This document shows, piece by piece, positions 27,168 through 36,163 of a stretch of 64,000 bases of DNA (the first letter of the stretch is position 1; every line of letters starts with the position of its first letter). Origin of the DNA: an uncultured delta proteobacterium (GTDB lineage Bacteria > Desulfobacterota > Syntrophia > Syntrophales > Smithellaceae); assembly GCA_903907985.1 (NCBI GenBank), contig CAIVQG010000026.1, forward strand, positions 27,689 to 91,688, in the 5' to 3' direction. Position numbers and translations under genes: made by a program. Under the pieces are notes generated by a model. It did not search any database, was not told the origin of the DNA, and saw only the letters and a program-made list of their open reading frames with translations.

Positions 27168-28289
27168 TTGAGAAAAATTATTGTAGTTTCCGCTGTTAAC
27201 TTGGTTGAAGGCGGGCCCTTAACAATATTACATAATTGTCTTGAATATTTATCCATAAATTTAGTTAATAAATATGAAATCATCGCGCTTGTAAATAGAA
27301 AAGAGTTGTGCCCGTTTGAAAGTATAAAATGCCTGGAATTTCCAAAATCAAAAAAAGCGTGGTTAAATCGTTTGTATTATGAATATTATTATTTTAATAA
27401 ACTGTCAAAACGATTAAAACCCCTTCTATGGTTATCCCTTCACGATATAACACCAAGAGTTATGTCTGATCGATTGGCAGTGTATTGTCATAATGCTTCA
27501 CCTTTTTACAAAGCAAACTTTCATGTTTTTCAATTGGATCCTAAATTTATGTTATTTAATTTGTTTTATCAATTTTTGTATTCTATTAATATAAACAGGA
27601 ATATGTATGTTATTGTTCAGCAGGACTGGATGCGACAGGAGTTTATTAAACGATTCAGACTAAAAAACGTTATAGTTGCGCATCCAGAATATACTGACAA
27701 TTTTGATACCTTTTCTCTCAACAAGTCTGATTTATTTACTTTTATCTATCCTGCTTTTCCCCGTGTTTTTAAAAATTTTGATGTTATTTGCTCTGCCGCT
27801 GAAAGGCTATATTTAAAAGGGATATCAAATTTCAAAATAATTTTAACAATAGATGGCAGTGAAAACAAATATTCTCGGTCAATCTACAAGCAATTTAAAC
27901 ACCTTCCTGTTCTATGTTTTGTTGGGTTGCAACCAAAAAACAAAATCCTTGAATATTATCGAATTTCTGATTGCTTGATTTTTCCTTCAAAATTAGAAAC
28001 ATGGGGATTGCCTATTACCGAGTTCAAAAAATATGATAAACCTATTCTCCTTGCCAATTTGCCCTATGCTCGTGAAACAGTCGGAAAATATAGCAAAGTC
28101 AAATTTTTCTCCTCTGATAACTCTGAGGAACTGGCTTGTTCTATGGAATCGTTGATAAATAAAACTCTGGAGTTTGATCCAGTGCATGCAGGAACTATTA
28201 AGCAGCCATACGCTCAAAACTGGGAGCAGTTGTTTGATATTTTGCTTTCGGAACAACCGGATGCTGTAAGTGTGAAAGACAACTGCTAA
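27168..28289 (+). CDS. Family 1 (GT-B) glycosyltransferase
   Basis: A GT-B glycosyltransferase of about 373 residues. RKIIVVSAVNLVEGGPLTIL opens the N-terminal acceptor domain. In the C-terminal domain, FIYPAFPRVFKNFDVICSAA (about 195) resembles the usual start of the donor-binding fold, and DCLIFPSKLETWGLPITEFK (about 275-294) is the ExFGLP-like motif that binds the nucleotide sugar. The chosen start is TTG 27168 after GGAGAAG; GTG at 27150 would add six residues. The stop overlaps the next ATG (TAATG). It probably retains the linkage anomer, as GT4-like enzymes do. Confidence 0.8.
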   Translation: MRKIIVVSAVNLVEGGPLTILHNCLEYLSINLVNKYEIIALVNRKELCPFESIKCLEFPKSKKAWLNRLYYEYYYFNKLSKRLKPLLWLSLHDITPRVMSDRLAVYCHNASPFYKANFHVFQLDPKFMLFNLFYQFLYSININRNMYVIVQQDWMRQEFIKRFRLKNVIVAHPEYTDNFDTFSLNKSDLFTFIYPAFPRVFKNFDVICSAAERLYLKGISNFKIILTIDGSENKYSRSIYKQFKHLPVLCFVGLQPKNKILEYYRISDCLIFPSKLETWGLPITEFKKYDKPILLANLPYARETVGKYSKVKFFSSDNSEELACSMESLINKTLEFDPVHAGTIKQPYAQNWEQLFDILLSEQPDAVSVKDNC

Positions 28290-29062
28290 TGTTGGATTGT
28301 AGTGCATCAATCGTAGCTTACAATAATCAATTTAAAATGCTTAGAACATCTGCAGAGAGTTTTCTTTCCAGTTCCTTGAATACCCGGTTGTACATTGTTG
28401 ATAATTCGCCCCATCCAGTCTTAAAAAATGTATTTAATGATTTACCTGTTGAATACTATTTTTACGGTCAAAATGTAGGCTATGGCCGAGCCCATAATTG
28501 GGCCATTAAAAATGGAAAAGAAAGCCGTTATCATCTTATCATGAATCCCGATATCATTATAACGCCAGGTGCAATTGAATCACTCGTAAATTTTATGGAT
28601 AATAATGAAGATGTAGGTATGGTCTGTCCTCACGTAATAAACGAAGATGGAACAGACCAATATCTCAATAAGCGTTATCCGAAAGTATTTGACCTTTTTG
28701 CCCGTCGTTTTATTCCGAATTTCCTTCACTTTTTATTTAAACATCGTATGGACCGCTATGAGATGAAGGACCTTGGGTACGATAAAATCTGTGATGTTGA
28801 AGTTGTAAGCGGAGCATTTATGCTTTGTAGAAAAGAAATACTGAAAGCACTTGAAGGTTTTGATCCCAGATATTTTATGTATTTTGAGGACTTTGATCTG
28901 AGCCGAAGGTTACAGCAACATGGTTACCGAACAGTATATTATCCGAACGCAACGGTTATGCACTTGTGGGAACGGGCGGCTCATAAAAATGTGAGAATGA
29001 CAATAATATTTATTGTAAATATGTGCCGCTATTTCAATAAGTGGGGTTGGAAATGGTTCTAA
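28289..29062 (+). CDS. Rhamnosyltransferase-like family 2 glycosyltransferase
   Basis: A 257-residue GT2 resembling WbbL/RfbF rhamnosyltransferases. SASIVAYNNQFKMLRTSAES, YFYGQNVGYGRAHNWAIKNG (NxGxGxAxN motif, about 54-73), YHLIMNPDIII (the DxD-like metal site is NPDI, about 84-90) and FMYFEDFDLSRRLQQHGYRT (about 196-215, catalytic ED) are all canonical. It begins on the preceding stop codon. The subfamily often transfers dTDP-L-rhamnose, but no complete rml set is present here, so the donor stays open. Confidence 0.83.
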   Translation: MLDCSASIVAYNNQFKMLRTSAESFLSSSLNTRLYIVDNSPHPVLKNVFNDLPVEYYFYGQNVGYGRAHNWAIKNGKESRYHLIMNPDIIITPGAIESLVNFMDNNEDVGMVCPHVINEDGTDQYLNKRYPKVFDLFARRFIPNFLHFLFKHRMDRYEMKDLGYDKICDVEVVSGAFMLCRKEILKALEGFDPRYFMYFEDFDLSRRLQQHGYRTVYYPNATVMHLWERAAHKNVRMTIIFIVNMCRYFNKWGWKWF

Positions 29063-29075
29063 GTTTTATTATAAT

Positions 29076-30080
29076 ATGAATTACAATCCTCTTGTTCTTG
29101 TAACTGGTGCAACCGGAGTACTCGGGCCTTCTGTGGTTGCGGAATTGGTTAAGGCGAACTATAGGATCCGAACTCTTTCCCTTGACCATCCTGCGGTTGG
29201 CATCTTGCCTGTAAAAGTTGAGACTTGCGTAGGTGATGTCACTGATCGTAATACTGTGCAGGATGCAATGGTTAATGTTGATGCTGTTATTCATTTGGCA
29301 GCTTTATTGCACATTACGAATCCCCCGTCTAATATGCGAATTAAATATGAAAAAGTTAATGTTGGAGGAACAGCAAATGTTGTTGATGCAGCAGTTAAAT
29401 CTGGGGTCAGGCGGGTTGTTTTTTTCAGTACGATTGCCGTTTATGGCAATACAAAGGGTCAAGTTGTAAATGAGAACACAGAACCCCATCCTGATACTAT
29501 TTATGGTGAGACAAAGCTTGCAGCTGAACATCTTGTTCTAAAAGCAAGAGACGCCTATGGTCGCCCCTTGGGAACAGTGCTTCGTTTAGCGGCAGTATAT
29601 GGTTCGAGAATTAAGGGTAATTATCAGCAATTATTGAGGGCGTTGAATAGTGGTTGGTTTATTCCTGTTGGTAATGGCTTGAATCGGCGCACTTTGATTT
29701 ATGATAAAGACGTTGCACACGCTGCGTTTCTAGCATTACAACATCCGGTGGCGGCCGGAAAAGTATTTAATGTGTCCGACGGGAAGATTCATAGCATGCA
29801 ATACATTATTTCTACAATGTGTCAGGCCCTTGATCGAAAGGCACCATATGTGTATTTACCGGCTGGCCATGTTCGTTCTGCAATTAAAATAATCGAAAAA
29901 GCGGCGCATGTGATCGGATTACAATCACCAATTAGTTGTTCCTTGCTTGATAAATATATGGAAGATCTTGCAGTAGAAGCGAAACTCATTCAAGAAGAGC
30001 TTCGATTTGCACCCAAGTTCGATTTGTATTCAGGTTGGCGAGAAGCAGTGCAAGAAATGCGGAATCTATATGAGTTATAA
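29076..30080 (+). CDS. NAD-dependent nucleotide-sugar epimerase/reductase (SDR)
   Basis: A 334-residue extended SDR. LVLVTGATGVLGPSVVAELV (about 6-25) is the Rossmann loop, DAVIHLAALLHI (about 69-80) the NADB signature, FFSTIAVYGN (about 114) the Ser/Thr region, and YGETKLAAEHL (about 142) contains catalytic Tyr and Lys. LRLAAVYGSRIKGNYQQLLR fits the substrate loop of WbpV/WbiG-like epimerases and C4-reductases. It likely makes or reduces a 4-keto nucleotide sugar. Whether it epimerises or reduces cannot be decided. It sits 13 bases after a glycosyltransferase. Confidence 0.78.
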   Translation: MNYNPLVLVTGATGVLGPSVVAELVKANYRIRTLSLDHPAVGILPVKVETCVGDVTDRNTVQDAMVNVDAVIHLAALLHITNPPSNMRIKYEKVNVGGTANVVDAAVKSGVRRVVFFSTIAVYGNTKGQVVNENTEPHPDTIYGETKLAAEHLVLKARDAYGRPLGTVLRLAAVYGSRIKGNYQQLLRALNSGWFIPVGNGLNRRTLIYDKDVAHAAFLALQHPVAAGKVFNVSDGKIHSMQYIISTMCQALDRKAPYVYLPAGHVRSAIKIIEKAAHVIGLQSPISCSLLDKYMEDLAVEAKLIQEELRFAPKFDLYSGWREAVQEMRNLYEL

Positions 30081-30155
30081 AAAATATGACATCATCATGT
30101 GATAGTCGGTGATAATGCCGGATAATGCTGCAATTTGAAAGGAATAGCTATATAA

Positions 30156-31130
<975 letters not shown>

Positions 31131-31204
31131 TTCGTTTTATATAATGGCAAATGAGGTTGAATATGGTTTGCAATATTAATGTTGGCTGCTTAGTGTAATA
31201 TTTC

Positions 31205-31372
31205 TCAAAGCTTTTTTGCTTCCTCAATAAGCATGACCGGAATATCATTTTTTACCTCAAAAAGCAATTTACACTGGTCGCATATTATCCCGCCTGATTT
31301 TTCATCCCATCGAACAGTGCCGTGACATTGCGGGCACGCCAGAATTTCCAGAAGTTTTTCATTTATTGCCAT
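31205..31372 (-). CDS. Trm112-family small zinc-binding protein
   Basis: A 55-residue protein, MAINEKLLEILACPQCHGTV to ...EEAKKL. CPQC (13-16) and CDQC (31-34) form a zinc ribbon, and LLEILACPxCxG is the hallmark of the Trm112/YcaR family. It begins 14 bases inside the end of waaC, preceded by GGAGGAAA, so it is the last gene of the lipid A/core operon. In E. coli the homologue YcaR lies between lpxK and kdsB, so an LPS-operon location is a recurring context. Trm112 proteins activate methyltransferases in eukaryotes and archaea; the bacterial role is unclear. Confidence 0.85.
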   Translation of the reverse strand: MAINEKLLEILACPQCHGTVRWDEKSGGIICDQCKLLFEVKNDIPVMLIEEAKKL

Positions 31373-32402
31373 CTTTTCCTCCTTTTAATCTCTCTTCAAT
31401 TGCTGCCATAACCTGTTGGGGTGAAATATCCTGCATGCACTTTTTTGTCGAACAATTTTTTAAAAAGCATGGGCTGCACGGCAGGTCAGTGCTAATTATC
31501 GTGTGCCCTTCGCCATAAGGGCCGGTTCTTTTAGGATCGGTTGGCCCGAAAAGTGCGATGACCGGAGTTCCGACGGCTGCTGCCAGATGCATCGGGCCGG
31601 AGTCGGTTGTTATTACCAACAGTGCTTTCTTGTAAAGATAAGCCAGCTCAGTCAACGTCGTTTCCCCGCCTAAGTTTCCTCCCTTTGATTTCATCAAGGT
31701 AAGGATCTTTTCTATTGATCCTTTTTCACTTCCTGTAAAAACAACTTCTATGTTTAACTTTGCTATAATTGCATCCGCCAGCCGGGCAAATTTCTCATTA
31801 TCCCAGAGTTTTGTCTCCCAGTAAGCAACGGGGTTGATAGCAATAAACTTTTTGTTTTCCAGACCATTATTTTCCAAAGTGGACTGAACTCTTGCCTTGG
31901 CATCATTATCGGAGGGTAAAGTAAATTCCGGACTGACGATTTTGGCACCGCGATAACGCGGAAAATCGAGATAGCGGTCAACGGCGTGTTTGTTCATATC
32001 TTCAGGGATTTTTTCGTTGTAGAACAGGCCGCTTAATTCCTGGAGCGAATCATAGCCCAGTTTTCTTTTGCCGCTGCTCAATAAAACAATCAACGCACTC
32101 TTGAACAGACCGTGAAAATCAATGACCAGATCATAAGGACGAGTCCGCAATTCTCGAAGAAAAGATCGAATCTCCCGCAAAGGACGGCAAATTTCACCAT
32201 TTGAAAAATCTTTGAGCCAGCTTTTGCGCCGCGAAATCAGCACTGTGTTCAGATGAGGATGATTCTGCACGAGTCCTGCCGCCGCTTCTTCCACTACCCA
32301 GGTTATATGAGCGTCAGGATAAAGTTTTCTTAACGCCGCCAGAGACGGCAGTGTGTGAATTACATCCCCGATGGCGCTGAGCTTTACGATCAGAATATTC
32401 AT
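31359..32402 (-). CDS. waaC: LPS heptosyltransferase I
   Basis: A 347-residue GT9 (GT-B) enzyme that transfers the first L,D-heptose from ADP-heptose to Kdo of the LPS inner core. MNILIVKLSAIGDVIHTLPS is the canonical N-terminus with the catalytic Asp13. The C-terminal donor site includes VITTDSGPMHLAAAVGTPVI and LFGPTDPKRTGPYG (about 260-295). Cysteines near the C-terminus (CSPCFLKNCSTKKC) are typical of the group. It overlaps gmhB by four bases and the Trm112-like gene by 14. WaaC is preferred over WaaF by the SAIGDVIHTLP motif. Confidence 0.9.
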   Translation of the reverse strand: MNILIVKLSAIGDVIHTLPSLAALRKLYPDAHITWVVEEAAAGLVQNHPHLNTVLISRRKSWLKDFSNGEICRPLREIRSFLRELRTRPYDLVIDFHGLFKSALIVLLSSGKRKLGYDSLQELSGLFYNEKIPEDMNKHAVDRYLDFPRYRGAKIVSPEFTLPSDNDAKARVQSTLENNGLENKKFIAINPVAYWETKLWDNEKFARLADAIIAKLNIEVVFTGSEKGSIEKILTLMKSKGGNLGGETTLTELAYLYKKALLVITTDSGPMHLAAAVGTPVIALFGPTDPKRTGPYGEGHTIISTDLPCSPCFLKNCSTKKCMQDISPQQVMAAIEERLKGGKDGNK

Positions 32403-32995
32403 TTGCTATTCTTCCGGTCTTTTAAAATCCACTGCACAGCTTCCAGGATATCGGCGGCAATAAAATCCGGTGTATTTTCCGGCGTTGCCGTGTCCGGTCC
32501 GTCATCCTGCAGTAAATCCTCGCCATATCCTGTTTTTACTAAAATCCCCTTTGCTCCCACTTTTCTGGCTGTTTCCATATCTATAAATCTGTCACCAACA
32601 AAATAGGAATTTGCTAAATCGATATTCAACTCCTCTGAGGCTTGCAGGAGCAATCCCGGAGCCGGTTTGCGGCAGTTGCAGTTTTGTAAATATACGCCAT
32701 TGCCTTCTTTGGGATGGTGCGGGCAATAATAGAATTTGTCGATAATTGCACCCTTTTTCTGCAAATCCGCAAGCAGGCTGTTGTTCACGGTATGGACAAA
32801 TTCTTCGGTGAAGAAGCCTCTTGCCACACCGGCCTGATTGCTGATAACGACGGCTTTCATGCCGTTTAAATTGATTAATTTTATTGCTTCATAGGCCGTC
32901 GGAATAATCTTGAGTTTCTCCAGGCTATCCAGATAACCCACTTCCTCATTAATTGTTCCGTCCCGGTCCAGAAAAACAGCTATATTTCTTTTCAT
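32399..32995 (-). CDS. gmhB: D-glycero-D-manno-heptose 1,7-bisphosphate phosphatase
   Basis: A 198-residue HAD-family phosphatase of ADP-heptose synthesis. NIAVFLDRDGTINEEVGYLD (about 4-23) holds the nucleophilic Asp and the acid/base Asp. A zinc site is formed by CPHHPKEGNGVYLQNCNC (about 91-108). KPAPGLLLQASEELNID and YFVGDRFIDMETARKVGAKG carry motifs III and IV. It removes the 7-phosphate so that HldE can act; hldE and gmhA are not in the window. ATGA overlaps on both sides place it firmly between waaF and waaC. Confidence 0.92.
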   Translation of the reverse strand: MKRNIAVFLDRDGTINEEVGYLDSLEKLKIIPTAYEAIKLINLNGMKAVVISNQAGVARGFFTEEFVHTVNNSLLADLQKKGAIIDKFYYCPHHPKEGNGVYLQNCNCRKPAPGLLLQASEELNIDLANSYFVGDRFIDMETARKVGAKGILVKTGYGEDLLQDDGPDTATPENTPDFIAADILEAVQWILKDRKNSK

Positions 32996-34059
32996 GATTT
33001 CAAATCCAGGTCTTTTCTTAATATTTCTTGTGCAACTTGCCAGACGGCTTCAACGGAAATCAATTCCATGCAACGAAAATCGGAAGGACATGTTTCTTTT
33101 AAACAGGGGCTGCAAGACACTTCCTGATGTACGACTATGGACTGCTTACCGGCGGGCGAAGTAGTTTGCGGGTTAGTCGAGCCGAAGATGGCAATTGTCG
33201 GAATATTTAATGCGCCGGCGATATGCATGAGGCCGGAGTCATTGCTGATAAACAGGCGGCATTGCGAAATTAAGTAAACTGCTTCTTTTAAATCGGTTAT
33301 GCCCGCAAGGTTAAGTACGCTGGTTTGGGCAAGTCTGCGCACATCTTCTGATGTGCCCCAGTCAGATTTGCCGCCCAGTAAAATTATTTGGCAGTTAAAC
33401 ATCGAGGCAATTTTATCGGCTACTGCAGCAAATCTCTCCGGGAACCATCTTTTGGCCGGGCCGTAGGTAGCTCCGGGGGCAATGCCGATTATTTCTTTTT
33501 TGACGTCAGGGATATATTCTTGTAAGACGCTTTGAGCATCATGCCGGTTGATTTTTGTTTCCAGGTGCATTTCTTTATTTACGGCAATACAACCCAGAGC
33601 TTTAACCATTTCGAGATAATAATCTATCTGATGCAGCTTTTTAATTTCCTTGTTGCGCTGTACGCGGTGTGTCAGCAGAATTCCGCGTCCATCCGAATTG
33701 TACCCTGCGCGCCGGGGAATACCGGCGGCAAAGGACATTATTGCCGCTTCGATGGCATTTTGTAAAAGAACCGCCAAGTCAAATTTCTTTTTCTTCAGTA
33801 ATTTAGCCAGATGCAAGACACCCAACACATTATCATATTCATTTTCGTAAATAATGACTTCATCGATACTGGTAAATAACTTGTAAATATCGGCCACCCA
33901 TGGTTTGGCCAGTACCGCGATATGTGCCTGCGGATATGTCGCCCGGATGGAATAAACGGCAGGAATTGTTAAAATCGCATCGCCAATCCAGTTCGTTGCG
34001 CGAATCAGGATTTTATTGATTCCTTCCGGCGGTAATTTCTTGTTAATTTTCAGTTTCAC
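32992..34059 (-). CDS. waaF: LPS heptosyltransferase II
   Basis: A 355-residue GT9 enzyme that adds the second heptose to the LPS inner core. INKILIRATNWIGDAILTIP (about 14-33) is the WaaF version of the N-terminal motif (NWIGD). GIAPGATYGPAKRWFPERFA (about 195) is the characteristic PGAxYGPAKRWP motif, and LFISNDSGLMHIAGALNIPT with AIFGSTNPQTTSP binds ADP-heptose. It overlaps lpxL by 17 bases upstream and gmhB by four downstream. Together with WaaC it predicts an ADP-heptose-based inner core. Confidence 0.93.
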   Translation of the reverse strand: MKLKINKKLPPEGINKILIRATNWIGDAILTIPAVYSIRATYPQAHIAVLAKPWVADIYKLFTSIDEVIIYENEYDNVLGVLHLAKLLKKKKFDLAVLLQNAIEAAIMSFAAGIPRRAGYNSDGRGILLTHRVQRNKEIKKLHQIDYYLEMVKALGCIAVNKEMHLETKINRHDAQSVLQEYIPDVKKEIIGIAPGATYGPAKRWFPERFAAVADKIASMFNCQIILLGGKSDWGTSEDVRRLAQTSVLNLAGITDLKEAVYLISQCRLFISNDSGLMHIAGALNIPTIAIFGSTNPQTTSPAGKQSIVVHQEVSCSPCLKETCPSDFRCMELISVEAVWQVAQEILRKDLDLKS

Positions 34060-34936
34060 TTAAGGTTACCTTCTTTGCCTGGCAGGGCTTTGTCTTCCAG
34101 CGCTGATGCACCCAGAACCATTGTTCAGGTGACTTGCGAATTTCTTCTTCGATGATCTTAGTGAAGTTTTGCGTATTGATCAAGACATCATTATTGCGGT
34201 CGCCTGTGCGAATAATTTCCACTTTTGGGCCTATCTCCAGAAGATATTTACCGCCGGGCAGGCGCCGGGTAAAAGCAGGCAGTACCGGTGCATCTGTATG
34301 CAATGCCAGGAGAGCCAATCCGGAGGTTGTGCAAGCCCTGCGGCCGAAAAAATTCACGAATGCTCCATCGTACCAGGCAACGTTTTGATCAATAAGCATA
34401 CTTATAGTGGCGCCTTTTTTTAAGAGCCGGATTACCGGCCGCATGGCGTTTTCCTTGGAAAGAGAGACATTGCCGTACGATGCCCGCACACGGGTGATGT
34501 TGTCCTCTAGAAAAGGACTGTCGAGGATCCGGTAAAGGAAGACAAACGGCTGTGCTGTTATTGCCAGTGCTGCGTTCCCTATTTCCCAGTTACCGAAGTG
34601 CCCGCCAAAAAGCAGTACTCCTTTCCCCTCGCCGCAGGCTTCTGCATAATTATCCAGTCCTTTGATGATAACCGACTTATGTAAATTGTATTTGTTTATA
34701 TAGGGAATCTCAATAAATTCAGCAGCAACTATAGCAAAGCTCAAATACGAACTCCTCGCAATTTTTTTAATTTCCCCGAGATGCTTTTCGGGAAATGCCC
34801 GCATTAAATTATGAATAGCAATGAGACGGTGTTTCAAGGAGAGATGATAAAAAGCTCCGCCCAGGGCGATAGTACAAAACTTGCGCAGGATCAAAGGAAT
34901 CAGTCTTACCAATTTAAAAGCAATAGTCTGCTGCAC
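34043..34936 (-). CDS. lpxL: Lipid A late acyltransferase
   Basis: A 297-residue lysophospholipid acyltransferase-family protein (LpxL/HtrB/LpxM). GGHFGNWEIGNAALAITAQP (about 112-131) contains the catalytic HxxxxE motif. ISMLIDQNVAWYDGAFVNFF (about 186-205) and WVHQRWKTKP near the C-terminus are family signatures. An N-terminal hydrophobic stretch probably anchors it to the inner membrane. It adds a secondary acyl chain to Kdo2-lipid IVA from acyl-ACP. LpxL versus LpxM cannot be separated by sequence alone. Confidence 0.88.
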   Translation of the reverse strand: MQQTIAFKLVRLIPLILRKFCTIALGGAFYHLSLKHRLIAIHNLMRAFPEKHLGEIKKIARSSYLSFAIVAAEFIEIPYINKYNLHKSVIIKGLDNYAEACGEGKGVLLFGGHFGNWEIGNAALAITAQPFVFLYRILDSPFLEDNITRVRASYGNVSLSKENAMRPVIRLLKKGATISMLIDQNVAWYDGAFVNFFGRRACTTSGLALLALHTDAPVLPAFTRRLPGGKYLLEIGPKVEIIRTGDRNNDVLINTQNFTKIIEEEIRKSPEQWFWVHQRWKTKPCQAKKVTLSETEN

Positions 34937-35011
34937 GTTTAGTCCTTATTCGGTCGGGCATGCGCCGGATTCCGTCCCACAAAAGCGGGACTCCACCTTC
35001 AGCCTATGTAG

Positions 35012-35037
35012 GGTGGATGAAGCGAAGCGCATCCACC
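35012..35037. repeat. Palindromic GGTGGATG...CATCCACC element in lpxL-lpxK gap
   Basis: An eight-base perfect inverted repeat (GGTGGATG 35012-35019, CATCCACC 35030-35037) around the loop AAGCGAAGCG. It is followed by TTCAGCCCTCAGTCTTCAGTC, a run of degenerate short repeats. The 108-base gap interrupts an otherwise tightly packed operon. The same GGTGGATGAAGCG...CATCCACC motif is, as I recall, widespread between genes in many proteobacteria, so this is probably a dispersed repeat that could also form an RNA hairpin. Confidence 0.55.
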
Positions 35038-35044
35038 AACTGCT

Positions 35045-36163
35045 TCAGCCCTCAGTCTTCAGTCTATCTTTTTCCAATTTTCCCAAAATAAAATTTTTCA
35101 ATGAATTTTCATTAGGAACCATTGCCAGTTCTACGCGCAATAAATAAATATCATTTAGAAATTCGGTAAATTCCTGCAGTCGCATGCCGTCTTTTTCCGT
35201 CGTAATAAGAAGATCGGCATTGCTTTTTGAAAAATTACTGCGAATATTCTTCAGTTCTTTGGGGCTGTAACGATGATGGTCAGGGAAAATATCAAAAGAT
35301 ATGATTTGGGCGCCGGCCGCCTTTATTGTTTTTTTAAATGAATCCGGCTGGGCAATGCCGGCAAAGGCACAAACATTTTTATCCTTCAATTCTGCAAGCG
35401 TTAATTGTACGCTGTAGTCTCCTTTGATAACATCGACAGGTCTGTGCGAGCTTTCGAAAACAGAAATATTTTCCGCTGCGGCTAATTTAGCGATAGTTGT
35501 GTTTATCTTTGTTGCCTCATTAGTTCTCGTCAGAATAAAGGCATCGGCCCGGTGCAATGCGGCCAGAGGCTCTCGCAAACTGCCCCGCGGCAGCATATGG
35601 CCGTTTCCGAATGGCACCTGACTGTCCAGCAGCAAAATATTAATATCGCGGAATATTTGTCGGTGCTGAAAAGCATCATCGCAAATAAGGACATTGGCGC
35701 CGAATTTATCAATGGCTGTCTTGCCGGTTAAGACTCTTTTGGGACCGGTGATTACCGGAATCCCTCGTAGTGACCGGGCTATTAAATACGGTTCATCTCC
35801 GGCAATGGTGCTGGATGAAATAATATTATTGCCGTCGGAAACTATAGTCACTGGCTGAGAATTTTTGCTGCCATATCCCCGGCTTAAAACCGTCGGCTTA
35901 AAACCATGTTGCTGCAGCATCTGGGCGAGCCAAATGACACAGGGTGTTTTCCCCGTTCCGCCCACCGTGATATTACCGACGCTGATTACCGGGCAGGGAA
36001 GTTTTACTTCCCGGAAAATCTTATAATCGTAAAGCCAGTTGCGCAAATTGATAATCAGGCGGTAAGGCAGAGAAACAGCATATAATAATGTTTTGGTCGG
36101 ACTGAAACGGTTGTCGCTTCCGTCATCATTCCATATCCTTTGCCAATTGTCCGTTTTTTGCAT
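35045..36163 (-). CDS. lpxK: Tetraacyldisaccharide 4'-kinase
   Basis: A kinase of about 372 residues that phosphorylates the 4' position of the lipid A disaccharide at the inner membrane. CPVISVGNITVGGTGKTPCV (about 60-79) is the LpxK P-loop. PTVLSRGYGSK and GDEPYLIARS (about 125), ICDDAFQHRQIFRDINILLL (about 160) and LITTEKDGMRL complete the family pattern. The open frame extends upstream to 36262 within msbA, but ATG 36163, preceded by AAGGA, gives the usual length. It overlaps the end of msbA by 38 bases. Confidence 0.92.
   Translation of the reverse strand: MQKTDNWQRIWNDDGSDNRFSPTKTLLYAVSLPYRLIINLRNWLYDYKIFREVKLPCPVISVGNITVGGTGKTPCVIWLAQMLQQHGFKPTVLSRGYGSKNSQPVTIVSDGNNIISSSTIAGDEPYLIARSLRGIPVITGPKRVLTGKTAIDKFGANVLICDDAFQHRQIFRDINILLLDSQVPFGNGHMLPRGSLREPLAALHRADAFILTRTNEATKINTTIAKLAAAENISVFESSHRPVDVIKGDYSVQLTLAELKDKNVCAFAGIAQPDSFKKTIKAAGAQIISFDIFPDHHRYSPKELKNIRSNFSKSNADLLITTEKDGMRLQEFTEFLNDIYLLRVELAMVPNENSLKNFILGKLEKDRLKTEG

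Noticed and set aside
31131..31204. AATATTA/TAATATT inverted repeat between galE and the Trm112-like gene
   Set aside because: The stem is seven A/T pairs with a 17-base loop, too weak to call a terminator for the convergent operons.
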